This document shows positions 42,001 to 53,549 of a stretch of 64,000 nucleotides of DNA, piece after piece. Numbering within the stretch: the first letter of the stretch is position 1; each line of letters starts with the position of its first letter. A program made the position numbers and the translations under genes. The stretch covers positions 8,804,494 through 8,868,493 of the forward strand of contig NC_092661.1 of the NCBI RefSeq assembly GCF_032118995.1, read 5' to 3'. The DNA is from Asterias amurensis (lineage: Eukaryota > Echinodermata > Asteroidea > Forcipulatida > Asteriidae). The notes below the pieces were generated by a model. It was not told where the DNA came from, did no database searches, and saw only the letters and a program-made list of their open reading frames with translations.

Positions 42001-45000
42001 TTTTACTCTGTTACCTTGTTTATGTGTGCACAGTGAGTCATCATTAAAGACACTGGGCACCTTTCAAAAACCGGTCCTCTCACTTGGTGTATCTCAACAT
42101 ATGCATAAAATAACAAACCTGTGAAAATATGAACTCAATTGGTCGTCGAAGTTGCGAGAGAATAATGGAAGAATAAAGCCCTTCTCACACGACATTGTGT
42201 GCTTTCAGATACTTTATTTCGAGACCTCAAATCTAAGTTCTGAGGTCTCGAATTCAAACTCCTGGAAAATTTCTTCTTTCTCGAAAACTAAGTTACTTAA
42301 GAGGGAGCCGTTTCTCACAATGTTTTATACTATCAACAGGTCCATATTACTCGTTACCAAGTAAGGTTTTATGATAATAATTATTTTGAGTAACTACCAA
42401 TAGTGTTCACTGCCTTTAAACATCATACGGCAGTTTGTTGTTCAATTCGCTTGATACTGTAACCTAGGGAACCGAGCACAAAGAGCACAGTCAGATGGGA
42501 TATAAATTATGTTCAAGCTGCCGTACTTTACCGTACTCTGAGCTTTCAACGGACCATGATCCGTGAAAGCATTAATTGTCTACTAAATAAAACAGCCACA
42601 ATTATCCTGAACTACAGGCACATTTTTTTTAAAAACAACAATTAGAGAAGCATAACGCCCTACGGAGATTGCAACATTGTACATGCCGATGAGTTTTATC
42701 AACTTCTTTTGATATCAAAAAGGGCATTTCTCGAACCTTATTCAGCTGTTACATGTATGACTCAAAATTAATAATTCGTTAATTTTTTTTAGCCGGACAT
42801 TTTCTGAAGGGTATCCAGTCATTTTCCTTGTGGTTTAAAACTTGGTTTTAGAGAGAGCATATCGCCTTACATTTTTTTTTAATGAAAATTAACTCAGTGT
42901 ATAGGCTAATAGTCCCATAATGTTTATCATTTTTTGACCAACTTTCTCTAAATCTGTACGGTGCTTTATTTGTATAGACCTATAATGTTTATAGCCGGAA
43001 ACTATTAATATCTTATCTTGTCATTTTTGTTGTGGTTTATAACTTGATATTAAAAGCTACTGTACACTTTTGGAACAGAAAAAAAATAAAAGTTCACAGA
43101 TTTACAAATAACTTACAGGGTTTACAGAAAGTAATGGTAAAAGACTTCTCTTGAAATATCATTCCATGAAATGCTTTACTTTTTGCGAAAACATTAAAAC
43201 AATTATCAATTCTCGACAACGAGAATAGGGACACGGCGAAACGTGCGGAAACAAGGGTGGGTTTCCCCTTATTTTCTCCCGACTCCGATGACCGATTGAG
43301 CCTAAATTTTCACAGGTTTGTTGTTTTATGTATAAGTTGTGATACACAAAGTGTGGGCCTTGGACAATACTGTTTACCGAAAGTGTCCATTGCCTTTAAG
43401 AACTCTTGAATTTATCTGGAAATTAGGACACCAAATGTACAACTTGCAGCATAACCAGTGTAGTATTTCGCCTGCAGAACGACCATGGAACGTACAAGGT
43501 CCCTTTTCTACAATTTTTTTTTAATTTCCCCTACTTTAATTGTTTTGGTAATTCCATTGTTTTATCAGTCTGCCGTGCATACCGACTTTCAACCTTGATG
43601 AGTTGGTCGTACGTAACAAAGAGTGATGCAAAACTCCCACTGACCAGTGTTGTATTTCGAAAGGCCATGGTCTATAATGCACAGTGCCATGATTCTTTCT
43701 GAGTGATTACCGTGTAAATTCCCTTTAAACTACCATAAAGGTCCGGGTCAATTTCGATGCGCTTGATAGGGCTTACGTTTTAACGATGCTTGAATAGTAA
43801 GAATATCACGGAGCATTATATTACTGGTTCAACAACTAAACAAAGAAGCTAAACTAACAGGGGCCATTTTATATAATTAAAGCCATTGGACCCTTTCGGT
43901 ACAGAAAAAAAAAAATCACAGATTTACAAATAATTTACAGGGTTTACAGAAGGTAATGGTGAAAGACTGCTCTTGAAATATTAGTCCATGAAATGCTTTA
44001 CTTTTTGAGAAAACGGTAAAACAATATAAATTCTCGTTAACGAGAATTACGGATTTGTTATAAACACATGTCATGACACGGCGAAACGCGCGAAAACAGG
44101 AGTGGGTTTTCCCGTTATTTTCTCCCGACTCCGATGTCCGATTGAGCCTAAATTTCCACAGGATTGTTATTTTATATATAAGTTGGGATACACGAAGTGT
44201 GGGACTTGGACAATACTGTTTACCGAAAGTGTATAATGGCTTTAAGAGAACATTTTCTAAAAACCAAATCTCTTTGTCAATTAACGTTTGTCAAACATGT
44301 TCCCATTATGTGAACATGAAAGCATTCATAACACATCGTAAATAATGGCTTCCGCTAAATTACTGTCGTTTCTAGAGTTGTAGATTGAGCATAAAATAAT
44401 TCTGCAAATGCAAATATATTAATTCACCGTGGTTATTTGGTTTGAGCGCATTTTAACACACGAATGGTATTATCATGTGCGTGCACCAATTCACCTACTG
44501 CTACGTACTGACATTATGACACGATACAACTTCACATGCGACAATGTTTTGCCTGCCAGAAAGGCACTGGAAAGCACAAGGTCTTTCTTTCTACTAAATG
44601 TTAATTTTAAGAGTAATTACAAAACGTATAAATGCACTTTAAAATGCAATAAAGGTGCGGGTATTAATTTCGATTCGCTTGATGGGTTCAAACGATGCTT
44701 GAATATAGTAATAGTATCACAGAAAAAACAAAAGCTGGTTCTACAACTTCAAAGAACTTAACCACCGTAATACAGTTTTCTAAACCAAATCCCTTTATGT
44801 CTCAAGCTCCTTAAACTTGTTCCCGTTATGTTAGCATCCAAGCATTTACAATGACGTCCGCTAAGTTACTGCTGTTGCCAAGGCAGTGTGCAATTGAGCC
44901 GAATGAACTCTCCAGTGCATACAAGTTCGAGTACGTAGCCACCACGACCTATAAGCCAATTATTATTTTCTCAAAATTAAGTCAACAATGTCTTTGAGTG

Positions 45001-48000
45001 TTGTTGCACGTATAAATTATTACACTAGAACACCGTATCGTACGTTAAAAGAATGCGCGCTAATCAAATAACCACGGTGACGGTCAAGTTCGATAGCGTG
45101 GGACAAAGCCGACTTTCTGGGCGACACTGCCTGGTACCCAGGATGTATTGCATGGTAGGTAACCATAGACTTGTGAACAAGTCGTTTATGGTCTGTCGCG
45201 GTTAGATAGTCGAGTTGTAATGATGGCGTTATGATGCAGGTTTCCGCAAGCGAATACTGCATGCTCTCGCGAGATCACCGCTCTCGCGCGCGAACTGCTG
45301 ATTGCTGACTTTCTACTTCCCATTAAAGGAACACGTTGTCTTGGATCGGACGAGTTGGTATATTAAAAGCGTTTGAAACCGTTTGTTATGAAATGCATAT
45401 GGTTAGAAAGATGTTTTAAAGGTAGAATATAATGATCCACACAAGTATCACTCGAAATTGCACGGTTTTCCTTTTACGTCGCGAACTATCACGGTCGGCC
45501 ATTAATTTTATGGGAGTCAAAATTTTGACTCCCATAAATGGCCGACCGTGTTAGTCGACAGGGTAAAAAGAAAACCACGCAATTTCGAGGCATATTTGTG
45601 TAGATCATTGTATTCTACTTTTACAATATCTTTCTAACCATATACATTTTATAACAAACGGTTACAGAACGCTTTTCGAACACCAACTCGACCGATCCAA
45701 GGCAACGTGTTCCTTTAAGTAATGGGACCGTTATCGTGAGAGCAGAAGTCTCGCGGGGCCAGCATGTCTCGCGAGAATACCACCGGTGTCGCGAGAGATC
45801 GCGAAACGAGTCGGAATGCAATCCCGCGACGACCTTTAACGACTTGTCCACAAGTCTAATGTAACCATGGAATATTGACTATAGTGGTTGACAAAAACTG
45901 CGCTTTGTATTTTGTTGTCCCATCTGACTCTTGGGCCGTGCTCAGAACTTAAGGAAGAGTACCTACAATCATTAGCAGGACCAGTCATAAAATTAATGGT
46001 AGGCCCTAATATATGTTTTTGTCACTGGCCTGTTTTGATCATGGAGGAAGGAAAATACATTTGATCATGACGCCATATTCCCTTTAATAGGTGGGACATA
46101 CAGGTACCATGAGTCATAGACTTGACTCAAGTCCCAATCCCGTGCCATCGCCAGAAAATGTATTTTGTGATGCACTGTATTCCCCAACCTGCACGGGACC
46201 ACTGCATGCTGTCGGCTTGTTTGCTGTGGCGCAATATGCAATGGACCTCTCACGTGGACTTGAATCAAGTCTACATTAGTCGCGACAATAGTCTTGTACA
46301 AGGTCAATTGCAATAATATTATGAGAATTTACCGACTGAGTGGTTGTAGTTAATATGAATGTGGAACTAATGGCATTGGTTACTGACATATGTTTTAGTT
46401 TGAGTATCTGAAGTAGGTCTAAACATGGAGGTTCCTTCCTCTATGGTTTAAATAAATAAAAAATACTCAAGGTACTAGCACCCCCCCCCCCTCCACTCAC
46501 CCCGATGATTAAAACAATATGTGGCCAGAGGGAACATATCCACCCAAGGTTAATGAAACGCAACTTCTCGTCATGGGGAAAACATAATTATTTGGAAATA
46601 AAACACGTCCTTCCAACAGTTTCGCAATGTTAACATTATTTAAGAAAGATGCTAGGTCCGAATTATTCTTTGATTTTCGTTTTTTATGTTAGTTTTCAAA
46701 AATATAGTTTTTATTTCATTTAGCTTTTGGCCCCTTTGGCCGCCCATAGATTTGAGCCAAGTTGATAGATTTTAGTGTTATTAACAATTTCATAGTTGAA
46801 TCAACAACACCCAATGTTGTCTATCTGACAACCTCGCTCTCAAAGAAAACCTATTATTGTCTATTTCGAGGTGAATAGAATTAAAAAAGCGGCATCATAA
46901 TTTCTCTCCCAGAGATGAGAAGCTGCTTGATAACTTTACAGCTTCCACCGGTGCTTTCAGCAAAGCTTAAAGGGAAGGTGCACGTTTGGTAATTACTCAA
47001 AACAAATATTAACTTAAAAACTGACTTGGTAACGAGCATTGGAGAGCTATTGATAGTATAAAACATTGTGGGAAACGACTCCTCTGAAGTAACGTAGTTT
47101 TTGAGAAAGAGGTAATTTCTCACTAAAATAATAAAAGACTTCTAGCTAGAAGTCTTTTATTCCTAAACTGAAAGCACACAAATTCGTCCAACAAGGGTGT
47201 TTTTCTTTCATCTTTTTCTCGCAACTTTGATGACCAATTGAGCCCAAATTTTCACAGGCTTGTTATTTTATGCTTATGTTGGGATACACCAAGTGAGAAC
47301 ACTCAGTCTGGTCTTTGACAATTACCAAACGAGCACAGTGCCTTTAAAGGCACTGGACAAATTTAGTAAAGTTATCAAAGACCAGTGGTCTCACTTGGTG
47401 TTTCCCATCATTATGCATGTTAAAATAAACAAACCTGCGAACATTTTGGACATCAAAGTTGCAAGAGAATAATGAAAGAAAAAACACCCTTGTTCCACAA
47501 AAATGTGTGTGCTTTCAGACGCCTATAATGGCTTCAGGCCTAATGAAGTCTTTTAATTAATAGTTATTTGAATGAGAAATTACCTGTTCTTCAAAAACTA
47601 CGTTACTTCAGAGGGATCCGTTTCTCACAATGTTGTATACAATTGCTCGTGTATACCAAGTAAGTTTTTATGCAAACAAGTATTACGAGTAAATACCCAA
47701 AGTGTCCATGTACCTTTGAGATGTGATTTTTACGACAGGCTCGTTTTCAAATCAAATATTATTGCGTGCGTTATAAGCCTTCACAATGTGCATGATACAT
47801 ATAGTCACGGATAATCACAAATAAAAACGCTGCATACTTGCCCTGGTGACACAAGGGATCATCCGATTGTAGCATTTTTGTTTCATGTCATTTATTATTA
47901 TATTTTATCAAATCCACTTGAAGACTGGAATTTGTAAAATGTCAAGGGAAGCTATAATGGCTGCGGGACATTGTGGCTTGCTTCTGTCGATAGTGAAGAT

Positions 48001-51000
48001 TCCATCATACCAAACTGTGTAATAACAAAAACAGTCTCGTTGGGTGCACTTTATCAGTGCTTTTATTTAAAGGGGTGGTTATTTTCCCCAGTGTTTCAAA
48101 CCGTTATTCGTGCTTCGAACCCGGACTCGACCTTTATTCGTGACTCGTCGAACTTGACTTCACACAAAGTGATCTGGAACCTTGGACTCGGACTGGACGG
48201 GAGGACTTTGAACTTTGAACTTAGACTCAGAACCGATCGGGAGGACTTAAAACTTTGACTCGAACTCGGTGCAAAGGACTTGGAACTTGGACTTTGACTT
48301 GGCAGGGAAACTGTGTACTTGGAACTTGGACTCCCCTCGATGTGAGGACTTGGTACTTTGAACTTGGACCCCCCCCCCTCCACTCAATGTTAGGACTTGG
48401 TACTTGGAATGGACCCGCCCCCTCACTCCATGTGAGGACTTGGAATTTGGAACTTGGACCCCCCCCCCCTTACTCGATGTGAGGATTTGGAAATTTGACC
48501 CCCTCACTTGATGTAAGGCCTTGGAACTTGAACCCCCCCCCCCCCTCACTCGATGTGAGGGTCTTGGAACTTGGACCCTCTCACTCGATGTGAGGAATTT
48601 GGTACTTCGGCTACTTTGACTCTGACTCGATGGGGAGGACTTGTAATTTTGACTTGTACTTGACGGGGATGATTTGGAACTTGATTCGGGCTCGACGAAC
48701 TTGGAACTATGGACTCACGGGGAGGGCTTGGAATTTAATTAGGATTCCACCCTCAGTGAGGAGGACTTTGAACTTCGACTCTGACTCGGCGGGTGGGGAC
48801 TCCTTGGAGCTTGGACTGGGACTCGAATGGGAGGACTTGGACCTTGAACTATCTCGATGGTTAGACTAGTTGGAACTTGAACTCTGACTCTACGGATGAG
48901 GACTCATTTTTTAAAGAGAACTTAGATTCGGACTCGGTGATTGAGTGCTCGAATATTTCCCAAGAACCCACCCGCTTTATATGACAGCTGTCGAAGGATT
49001 AATCTTAGGACTTAGGACGAGTTCAGTTCCGTATCCGAAGACGTTAGGACGTATTGAACCCAAGTAAGGAAGGGTTACTCGCCCTTAATCGATTTATCCT
49101 ATATGCGTTTCGTGAATCGGCTGCAGAATTCAAATTCTCTCGAGGTTACAAAATTATTATAAAGAACCGCAGGCAATGTGTATCGCAGCTGCAGTGCTTT
49201 CAAACACGATTGGTCTCACTTAAACTTGACATCTTCCAAGTCTGCCATCAATGTACCGAAGACGACATTTCAATGTCTGGTTATGAAACTAAACTTGTAC
49301 TGATCATTCCACTTGAACAAACCCCATAACAGTTGTTAGTATGTGACTGATATCCACACTGAATTGATTTGGGTTTTCCAGTCTATGTCTGCTAACTGCG
49401 TGCTTCTGTACTGCTGTATAATTTTGATGTAAGTTCAATTGAATTCGCAGCTGGCGTAGTCCTGGAACGATCACAAGCACGATTAGCGTCGACCTGTCAA
49501 CGGTGGCTGACAAAATACTGACATCACAGTACGAATTGTCAAGAAAAATGACAAGCTCTCTTTTGGACGTGTACACGCTCACTCGGCAGCATTCTTTCCC
49601 AGCGAAAGGTCTTCGTCGTGGAGTAACTGCGTGGTCTCCCATTCCAGTCGCTTGGGATCGCGGCTCTCCAAGCCTCGAAGGCCTTGACAAAAGGCTACAT
49701 TCAACACCCTTAGCAACAGCAATAGCCGTAGCGGTAGCCGCCAATTCGTACAAATATTATAGAGAAAGATGTGTTATGGAAGTTATGAATTCTGAACAAA
49801 CAAACAAACAAACAAACAAACAAACAAACAAACAAACAAACAAACAAACAAACAAACAAACAAACAAACAAACAAACAAACAAACAAACAAACAAACAAA
49901 CAAACAAACAAACAAACAAACAAACAAACAAACAAACAAACAAACAAACAAACAAACAAACAAACAAACAAACAAACAAACAAACAAACAAACAAACAAA
50001 CAAACAAACAAACAAACAAACAAACAAACAAACAAACAAACAAACAAACAAACAAACAAACAAACAAACAAACAAACAAACAAACAAACAAACAAACAAA
50101 CAAACAAACAAACAAACAAACAAACAAACAAACAAACAAACAAACAAACAAACAAACAAACAAACAAACAAACAAACAAACAAACAAACAAACAAACAAA
50201 CAAACAAACAAACAAACAAACAAACAAACAAACAAACAAACAAACAACAAACAAACAAACAAACAAACAAACAAACAAACAAACAAACAAACAAACAAAC
50301 AAACAAACAAACAAACAAACAAACAAACAAACAAACAAACAAACAAACAAACAAACAAACAAACAAACAAACAAACAAACAAACAAACAAACAAACAAAC
50401 AAACAAACAAACAAACAAACAAACAAACAAACAAACAAACAAACAAACAAACAAACAAACAAACAAACAAACAAACAAACAAACAAACAAACAAACAAAC
50501 AAACAAACAAACAAACAAACAAACAAACAAACAAACAAACAAACAAACAAACAAACAAACAAACAAACAAACAAACAAACAAACAAACAAACAAACAAAC
50601 AAACAAACAAACAAACAAACAAACAAACAAACAAACAAACAAACAAACAAACAAACAAACAAACAAACAACAAAACAAAACAAAACAAAACAAAACAAAA
50701 CAAAACAAAACAAAACAAAACAAAACAAAACAAAACAAAACAAAACAAAACAAAACAAACAAACAAACAAACAAACAAACAAACAAACAAACAAACAAAC
50801 AAACAAAAAACAAAACAAAACAAAACAAACAAACAAACAAACAAACAAACAAACAAACAAACAAACAAACAAACAAACAAACAAACAAACAAACAAACAA
50901 ACAAACAAACAAACAAACAAACAAACAAACAAGCAAGCAAATAAACAAACGAACAAACACCCAACAAACACCCTTCAAACTAGCAATTATTATGTATTTT

Positions 51001-51374
51001 GAGTGGTGTCCCTAAAATCGATTGCCTCGTAGAGGGTACTCCGCTGATACAGTATATTGAACAATACACTATTTAATTTCTTAAGTGTAACATTATTAGT
51101 GTCCATTCTTCCTCAATAACAGACAACAACAGCAACAGAGTCGGGGACTGAAACAACAACAGAGCCGGAGACTGAAACAACACCCGGAGCAAGCGCTACC
51201 GCTGCTGTCGGATCGACTGCCGAGCTGGACCCAACAACGAGCACTAAAACCACGTCCACGTCGGATGCCAGCAGAACGCCCGCCCCTGAACCCACTACAC
51301 CAAGCGGAGCCGGAACACTCACCATCAGTGCCGTGATGTTGGTCTTGAACGCGGCACTAGCTCTCCTGGCTTGA
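39044..51374 (+). CDS. Small mucin-like, probably GPI-anchored secreted or surface protein (2 exons, 12-kb intron)
   Basis: Exon 1 is 39044-39106 (21 codons, then GTAAGT). Exon 2 is 51123-51374, after a pyrimidine-rich stretch ending AACAG. Both junctions are phase 0, giving 104 aa. Exon 1 encodes MSRSLYLALAVVLLIVGIAM followed by A, a typical signal peptide, with ACC before the ATG. Exon 2 begins TTTATESGTETTTEPETETT and is rich in Thr, Ser, Pro and Glu, as expected for O-glycosylation. It ends SGAG plus the hydrophobic tail LTISAVMLVLNAALALLA with no charged residue after it, the form of a GPI-attachment signal with a small-residue site at SGAG. No family is recognised. The pairing of the two exons rests on phase, splice sites and complementary architecture. 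Extra exons in the 12-kb intron, or two unrelated genes, cannot be excluded. Exon 1 lies about 190 bp downstream of a terminal-inverted-repeat element that may overlap its promoter. Confidence 0.5.
39133..39473 (-). mobile_element. Family A MITE, diverged ends
   Basis: It starts at TTTTGGTAATTACTAAAAAT and ends AGCAATAGTGCCCAGTGC. No TTAA survives. It lies 27 bp after exon 1 of the mucin-like gene. Confidence 0.7.
39574..39945 (-). mobile_element. Family A MITE with TTAA at both ends
   Basis: TTAA at 39570-39573 and 39946-39949, AGGCAGTGGACACTATTGGT left end. The hairpin centre is altered to TTTAAAACCTCAG. Confidence 0.85.
40107..40292. repeat. 93-bp tandem duplication
   Basis: Two copies (40107 and 40200) of GTTTCGGTTTTTTAAGTGGG through CTTCAAATTATGTG, with only about two differences, so recent. 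Confidence 0.9.
40493..40723. mobile_element. 231-bp inverted-repeat MITE (TCTAAAAACTCCCGG ends)
   Basis: Arms about 50 bp long (TTGACCCGGATTTGGGTCCC, then AGGGGG) pair almost perfectly. The loop repeats ATTCCGGGTCA words. Confidence 0.8.
41205..41415. repeat. Diverged dispersed repeat related to 18929-19480
   Basis: It shares TATCACGCTGTCACCATCTT, TTTCGAATAACA...AATGAATTCATT and GAGTTTGGTTACAATGAGCT with the UBXN11 intron 1 array and its right flank. Confidence 0.5.
42048..42415 (+). mobile_element. Family A MITE with TTAA at both ends
   Basis: TTAA at 42044-42047 and 42416-42419. The left end is shortened (AGACACTGGGCACCTTTC). Confidence 0.85.
43054..43395. mobile_element. Family B MITE with TTAA at both ends
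   Basis: TTAA at 43050-43053 and 43396-43399. Internal blocks ACAGATTTACAAATAACTTA, TTCTCGACAACGAGAA and ACACGGCGAAACGTGCG. Related in outline to family A (ATTTTCACAGGTTTGTTG) but with different ends. Confidence 0.85.
43881..44241. mobile_element. Family B MITE with TTAA at both ends
   Basis: TTAA at 43877-43880 and 44242-44245. Ends AGCCATTGGACCCTTTCGGT and its diverged inverse. It contains the TTCTCGTTAACGAGAA palindrome. Confidence 0.85.
45176..45858. mobile_element. Family I element with a nested family C MITE
   Basis: TAGACTTGTGAACAAGTCGT and ACGACTTGTCCACAAGTCTA ends, as at 38224. GC-rich arms carry repeated TCTCGCGAGA words. The nested insertion is at 45327-45714. Confidence 0.8.
45327..45714. 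mobile_element. Family C MITE with TTAA at both ends
   Basis: 388-bp full-length copy: AGGAACACGTTGTCTTGGAT left and its inverse right. TTAA at 45323-45326 and 45715-45718. The centre palindrome is ATGGGAGTCAAAATTTTGAC and onward. Confidence 0.9.
46101..46278. mobile_element. Inverted-repeat element with AGACTTGATTCAAGTCC-type ends
   Basis: ATAGACTTGACTCAAGTCCC on the left, GGACTTGAATCAAGTCTAC on the right. A similar pair of ends frames 60377-60590. Confidence 0.55.
46971..47343 (-). mobile_element. Family A MITE, first of a head-on pair
   Basis: TTAA at 46967-46970 on the left. Its right TTAA (47344-47347) is also the left TTAA of the next copy. Confidence 0.8.
47348..47715 (+). mobile_element. 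Family A MITE, second of the pair
   Basis: It begins AGGCACTGG directly after the shared TTAA and ends at TACCT followed by TTGA, a one-base change from TTAA. Confidence 0.75.
48105..48970. repeat. Degenerate minisatellite of GGACTTGGAACTTGGACTC-type words
   Basis: About 860 bp of irregular units built from GACTTGGAACTTGGACC, C-runs (8-12 C) and CACTCGATGTGAG. The C-runs cluster in 48366-48545. Apparent frames on both strands are repeat artefacts. Confidence 0.8.
48990..49110. mobile_element. Family Q inverted-repeat fragment
   Basis: GATTAATCTTAGGACTTAGG on the left, GAACCCAAGTAAGGAAGGGT and CGTGAATCGGCTGC on the right. Diverged. Confidence 0.4.
49796..50958. repeat. CAAA microsatellite, about 1.16 kb, with AAAAC blocks
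   Basis: Nearly pure CAAA repeats, with one 3-nt slip near 50245. Pentanucleotide CAAAA blocks lie at about 50671-50756 and 50807-50828, and the right edge is degenerate (CAAG, CAAT, CGAA). No stop occurs in any minus-strand frame or in one plus-strand frame, which explains the long NKQT and CLFV frames. It lies 165 bp before exon 2 of the mucin-like gene. Confidence 0.97.
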
Positions 51375-51439
51375 GGCAGGAATCCTGGACAACCGCATTT
51401 GAACAGCGGATTGACTTTCTTTTACACAACATGATTAAC

Positions 51440-51560
51440 ATAATATAAGTGTTAAATTTGCATCGGGGATAAATAATGCTTTTTTGTTTTAACCATTTTT
51501 TTGTGCGTTAGCACTGTATAAAACTCAGTACTTTCCTTATTCTGTGGGAAAAAAAACAAT
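51440..51560. mobile_element. SINE S1 tail fragment
   Basis: GTGTTAAATTTGCATCGGGG with ATAAATAAT, then TTAGCACTGTATAAAACTCA and GTACTTTCC, as in 59246-59350. It lies just downstream of the mucin-like stop codon and may form its 3' end. Confidence 0.6.
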
Positions 51561-51864
51561 GTTTTGAATGGCACAGGGGTGGATTTCACAAAGAGTTAGG
51601 AGATTCTTATCTCTATGTAAGAATGAGTTACTCGTCTTTAGTTTTTAATAGTTCATATAAAGAGCCCCGGGACGCGATTTTTTTCTTCTTTTCCAAACGA
51701 CATTGCAATGATTTGGTAAACAAGCAGGCCAATTTCATGATGACGTAATCTGACGGAAAGAGCCAATCACAGCAGCAGGGGAAAAAAAATATTGAAATTT
51801 CGTTTGGGGACACAAAATTCGCGCCCGGGACTCGTCCTTAGTTCGGACTTAGAAATCGACCCTG

Positions 51865-52243
51865 GAAACGTTTGGTAATAATTGTCAAAGACCTGCATTC
51901 CCACTTGGTGTGTCTCAACATAATGCATAAAATAACAAATCTGTGAAAACTTTGACTCAAAATAATTAGTCATCACGGTTGCAAGAAAGTAATGAAAGAA
52001 AAAACACCCTTGTTGCACACGCTTGTGTCTGCTTTCAGATGCCTAATAAAAAGGCTTCGGGCCTGTCTTTTATAATGTTTAAGTGAGAAATAACCACTTT
52101 CTCGAATAATATACGTTACTTCAGAGGGAGCCGTTTCTCACAATGTTTTATGTACTCTATCAACAGCTCTCCATTACTCGTTACCAGTTGAGTTTTTAAG
52201 CTAACAATTATTTTAGGTAATTACCAATAGTGTCCAGTGCCTT
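51865..52243 (+). mobile_element. Family A MITE, left end degraded
   Basis: The right end is TACCAATAGTGTCCAGTGCC followed by TTAA. The left end begins AAACGTTTGGTAATAATTGT inside what may be a family Q fragment (51580-51866). Confidence 0.75.
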
Positions 52244-52682
52244 AAAACAACTCTGTAAAACTCATTAAAAAACGGATATCGACTCAATTATGTTCAAATG
52301 ATGACTCTGTATTTCATCGTATATAGAATGGTAATGGTAACACTTATTTCCTAAATTTGCCAAAACTATTACTAAGCAAAGAACCGGTTGCCAAATGAGT
52401 ATAAATTATTGTTTAACCAATAATCTGTTTGGGTTTCATGATGAATATGCATTTTGTGAATCTAGTCTGCGATTTAACATGACGCTTATGAATATCTTAT
52501 GAAGATAGGAACGCTGATGAAGTCACAGATTGATATCCAAAAATTCATACAGTTTTCAAGGTTTCAGTAAGTTTATTTTGTTTTTACAGTATTAAATCTG
52601 ATGTACATGTTTCAATAATAATAGTACAGTTTATCCAGGTAGATACACTTTTGGGATACTGCAGTCTCCATGCAGATCTTAA

Positions 52683-53044
52683 AGCCATTATACACTTTCG
52701 GTACAGACAAAAACAAATCACAGATTTACAAATAATTTACAGGGTTTACAGAAGGTAATGGTCAAAGACTTATCTAGAAATATTATTCCATGAAATGCTT
52801 TACTTTTTGAGAAAACATTAAAACAATAACAATTCTCGATAGCGAGAATTACGGATTTATTTTAAACACATGTCATGGCACGGCGAAACGTTGGGAAACA
52901 AGGGTGGGTTTTCCCGTTATTTTCTCCCGACCCCGATGACCGATTGAGCCTAAATTTTAACAGGTTTGTTATTTTATATATAAGTTGGGATACACGAAGT
53001 GTGGGCCTTTGGACAATACTGTTTACCGAAAGTGACCAATGGCT
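52683..53044. mobile_element. Family B MITE with TTAA at both ends
   Basis: TTAA at 52679-52682 and 53045-53048. AGCCATTATACACTTTCGGT left end. Contains TTCTCGATAGCGAGAA. Confidence 0.85.
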
Positions 53045-53304
53045 TTAACTGGCTTTGATGAATTTCACCCTGATTCAGTGAATGATCTCCATTGAAGCCA
53101 TTACCTATTTACAATTAGAACAGTGTTTTTTCGCGTTAATGTTAAAAACTTAGTTTTTCATACTGTACCTATGGTTACTACTCTGAAACATGTGTTTTCG
53201 GTACAGGGTTCCAAACAGTCAAGCGGAGCCTATACAACGACCGAACCAAAAGCCCAAAGCCAAAAGCCGCAGTGTCGGGAAAAAAGAGCCACTGTGAAGG
53301 CCTG

Positions 53305-53546
53305 GGCCCAATTTCATAGAGCTGCTTAAGCAAAAAATATTGCTTAAGCAAAAAAAACTTTGCTTTGTAAAATCAGATTACCGGCTAAGATTCCACTCAA
53401 TTGTTATGCTAAGTAATCAACAGCTAAATATTAGTCACAAGCAATGTACATGGCATGACATTTTTGCCAGTAACATGTGTAAAATAAGCAAGCTATTTTC
53501 GTGCTTAAGCAAATTTTTTGCTTAAGCAGCTCTATGAAATTGGGCC
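53305..53546. mobile_element. Family G MITE with CTG target duplication
   Basis: GGCCCAATTTCATAGAGCTG left and its inverse right. CTG at 53302-53304 and 53547-53549. GCTTAAGCA words in both arms. Very similar to 27707-27948. Confidence 0.9.
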
Positions 53547-53549
53547 CTG

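Noticed and set aside
48096-48549. Serine-rich minus-strand frames
   Set aside because: Readings of the CTTGG minisatellite.
49503-51002. 499-codon plus-strand frame of NKQT repeats and the minus-strand CLFV frames
   Set aside because: Frames of the CAAA microsatellite; a 4-bp repeat without stops stays open in many frames.
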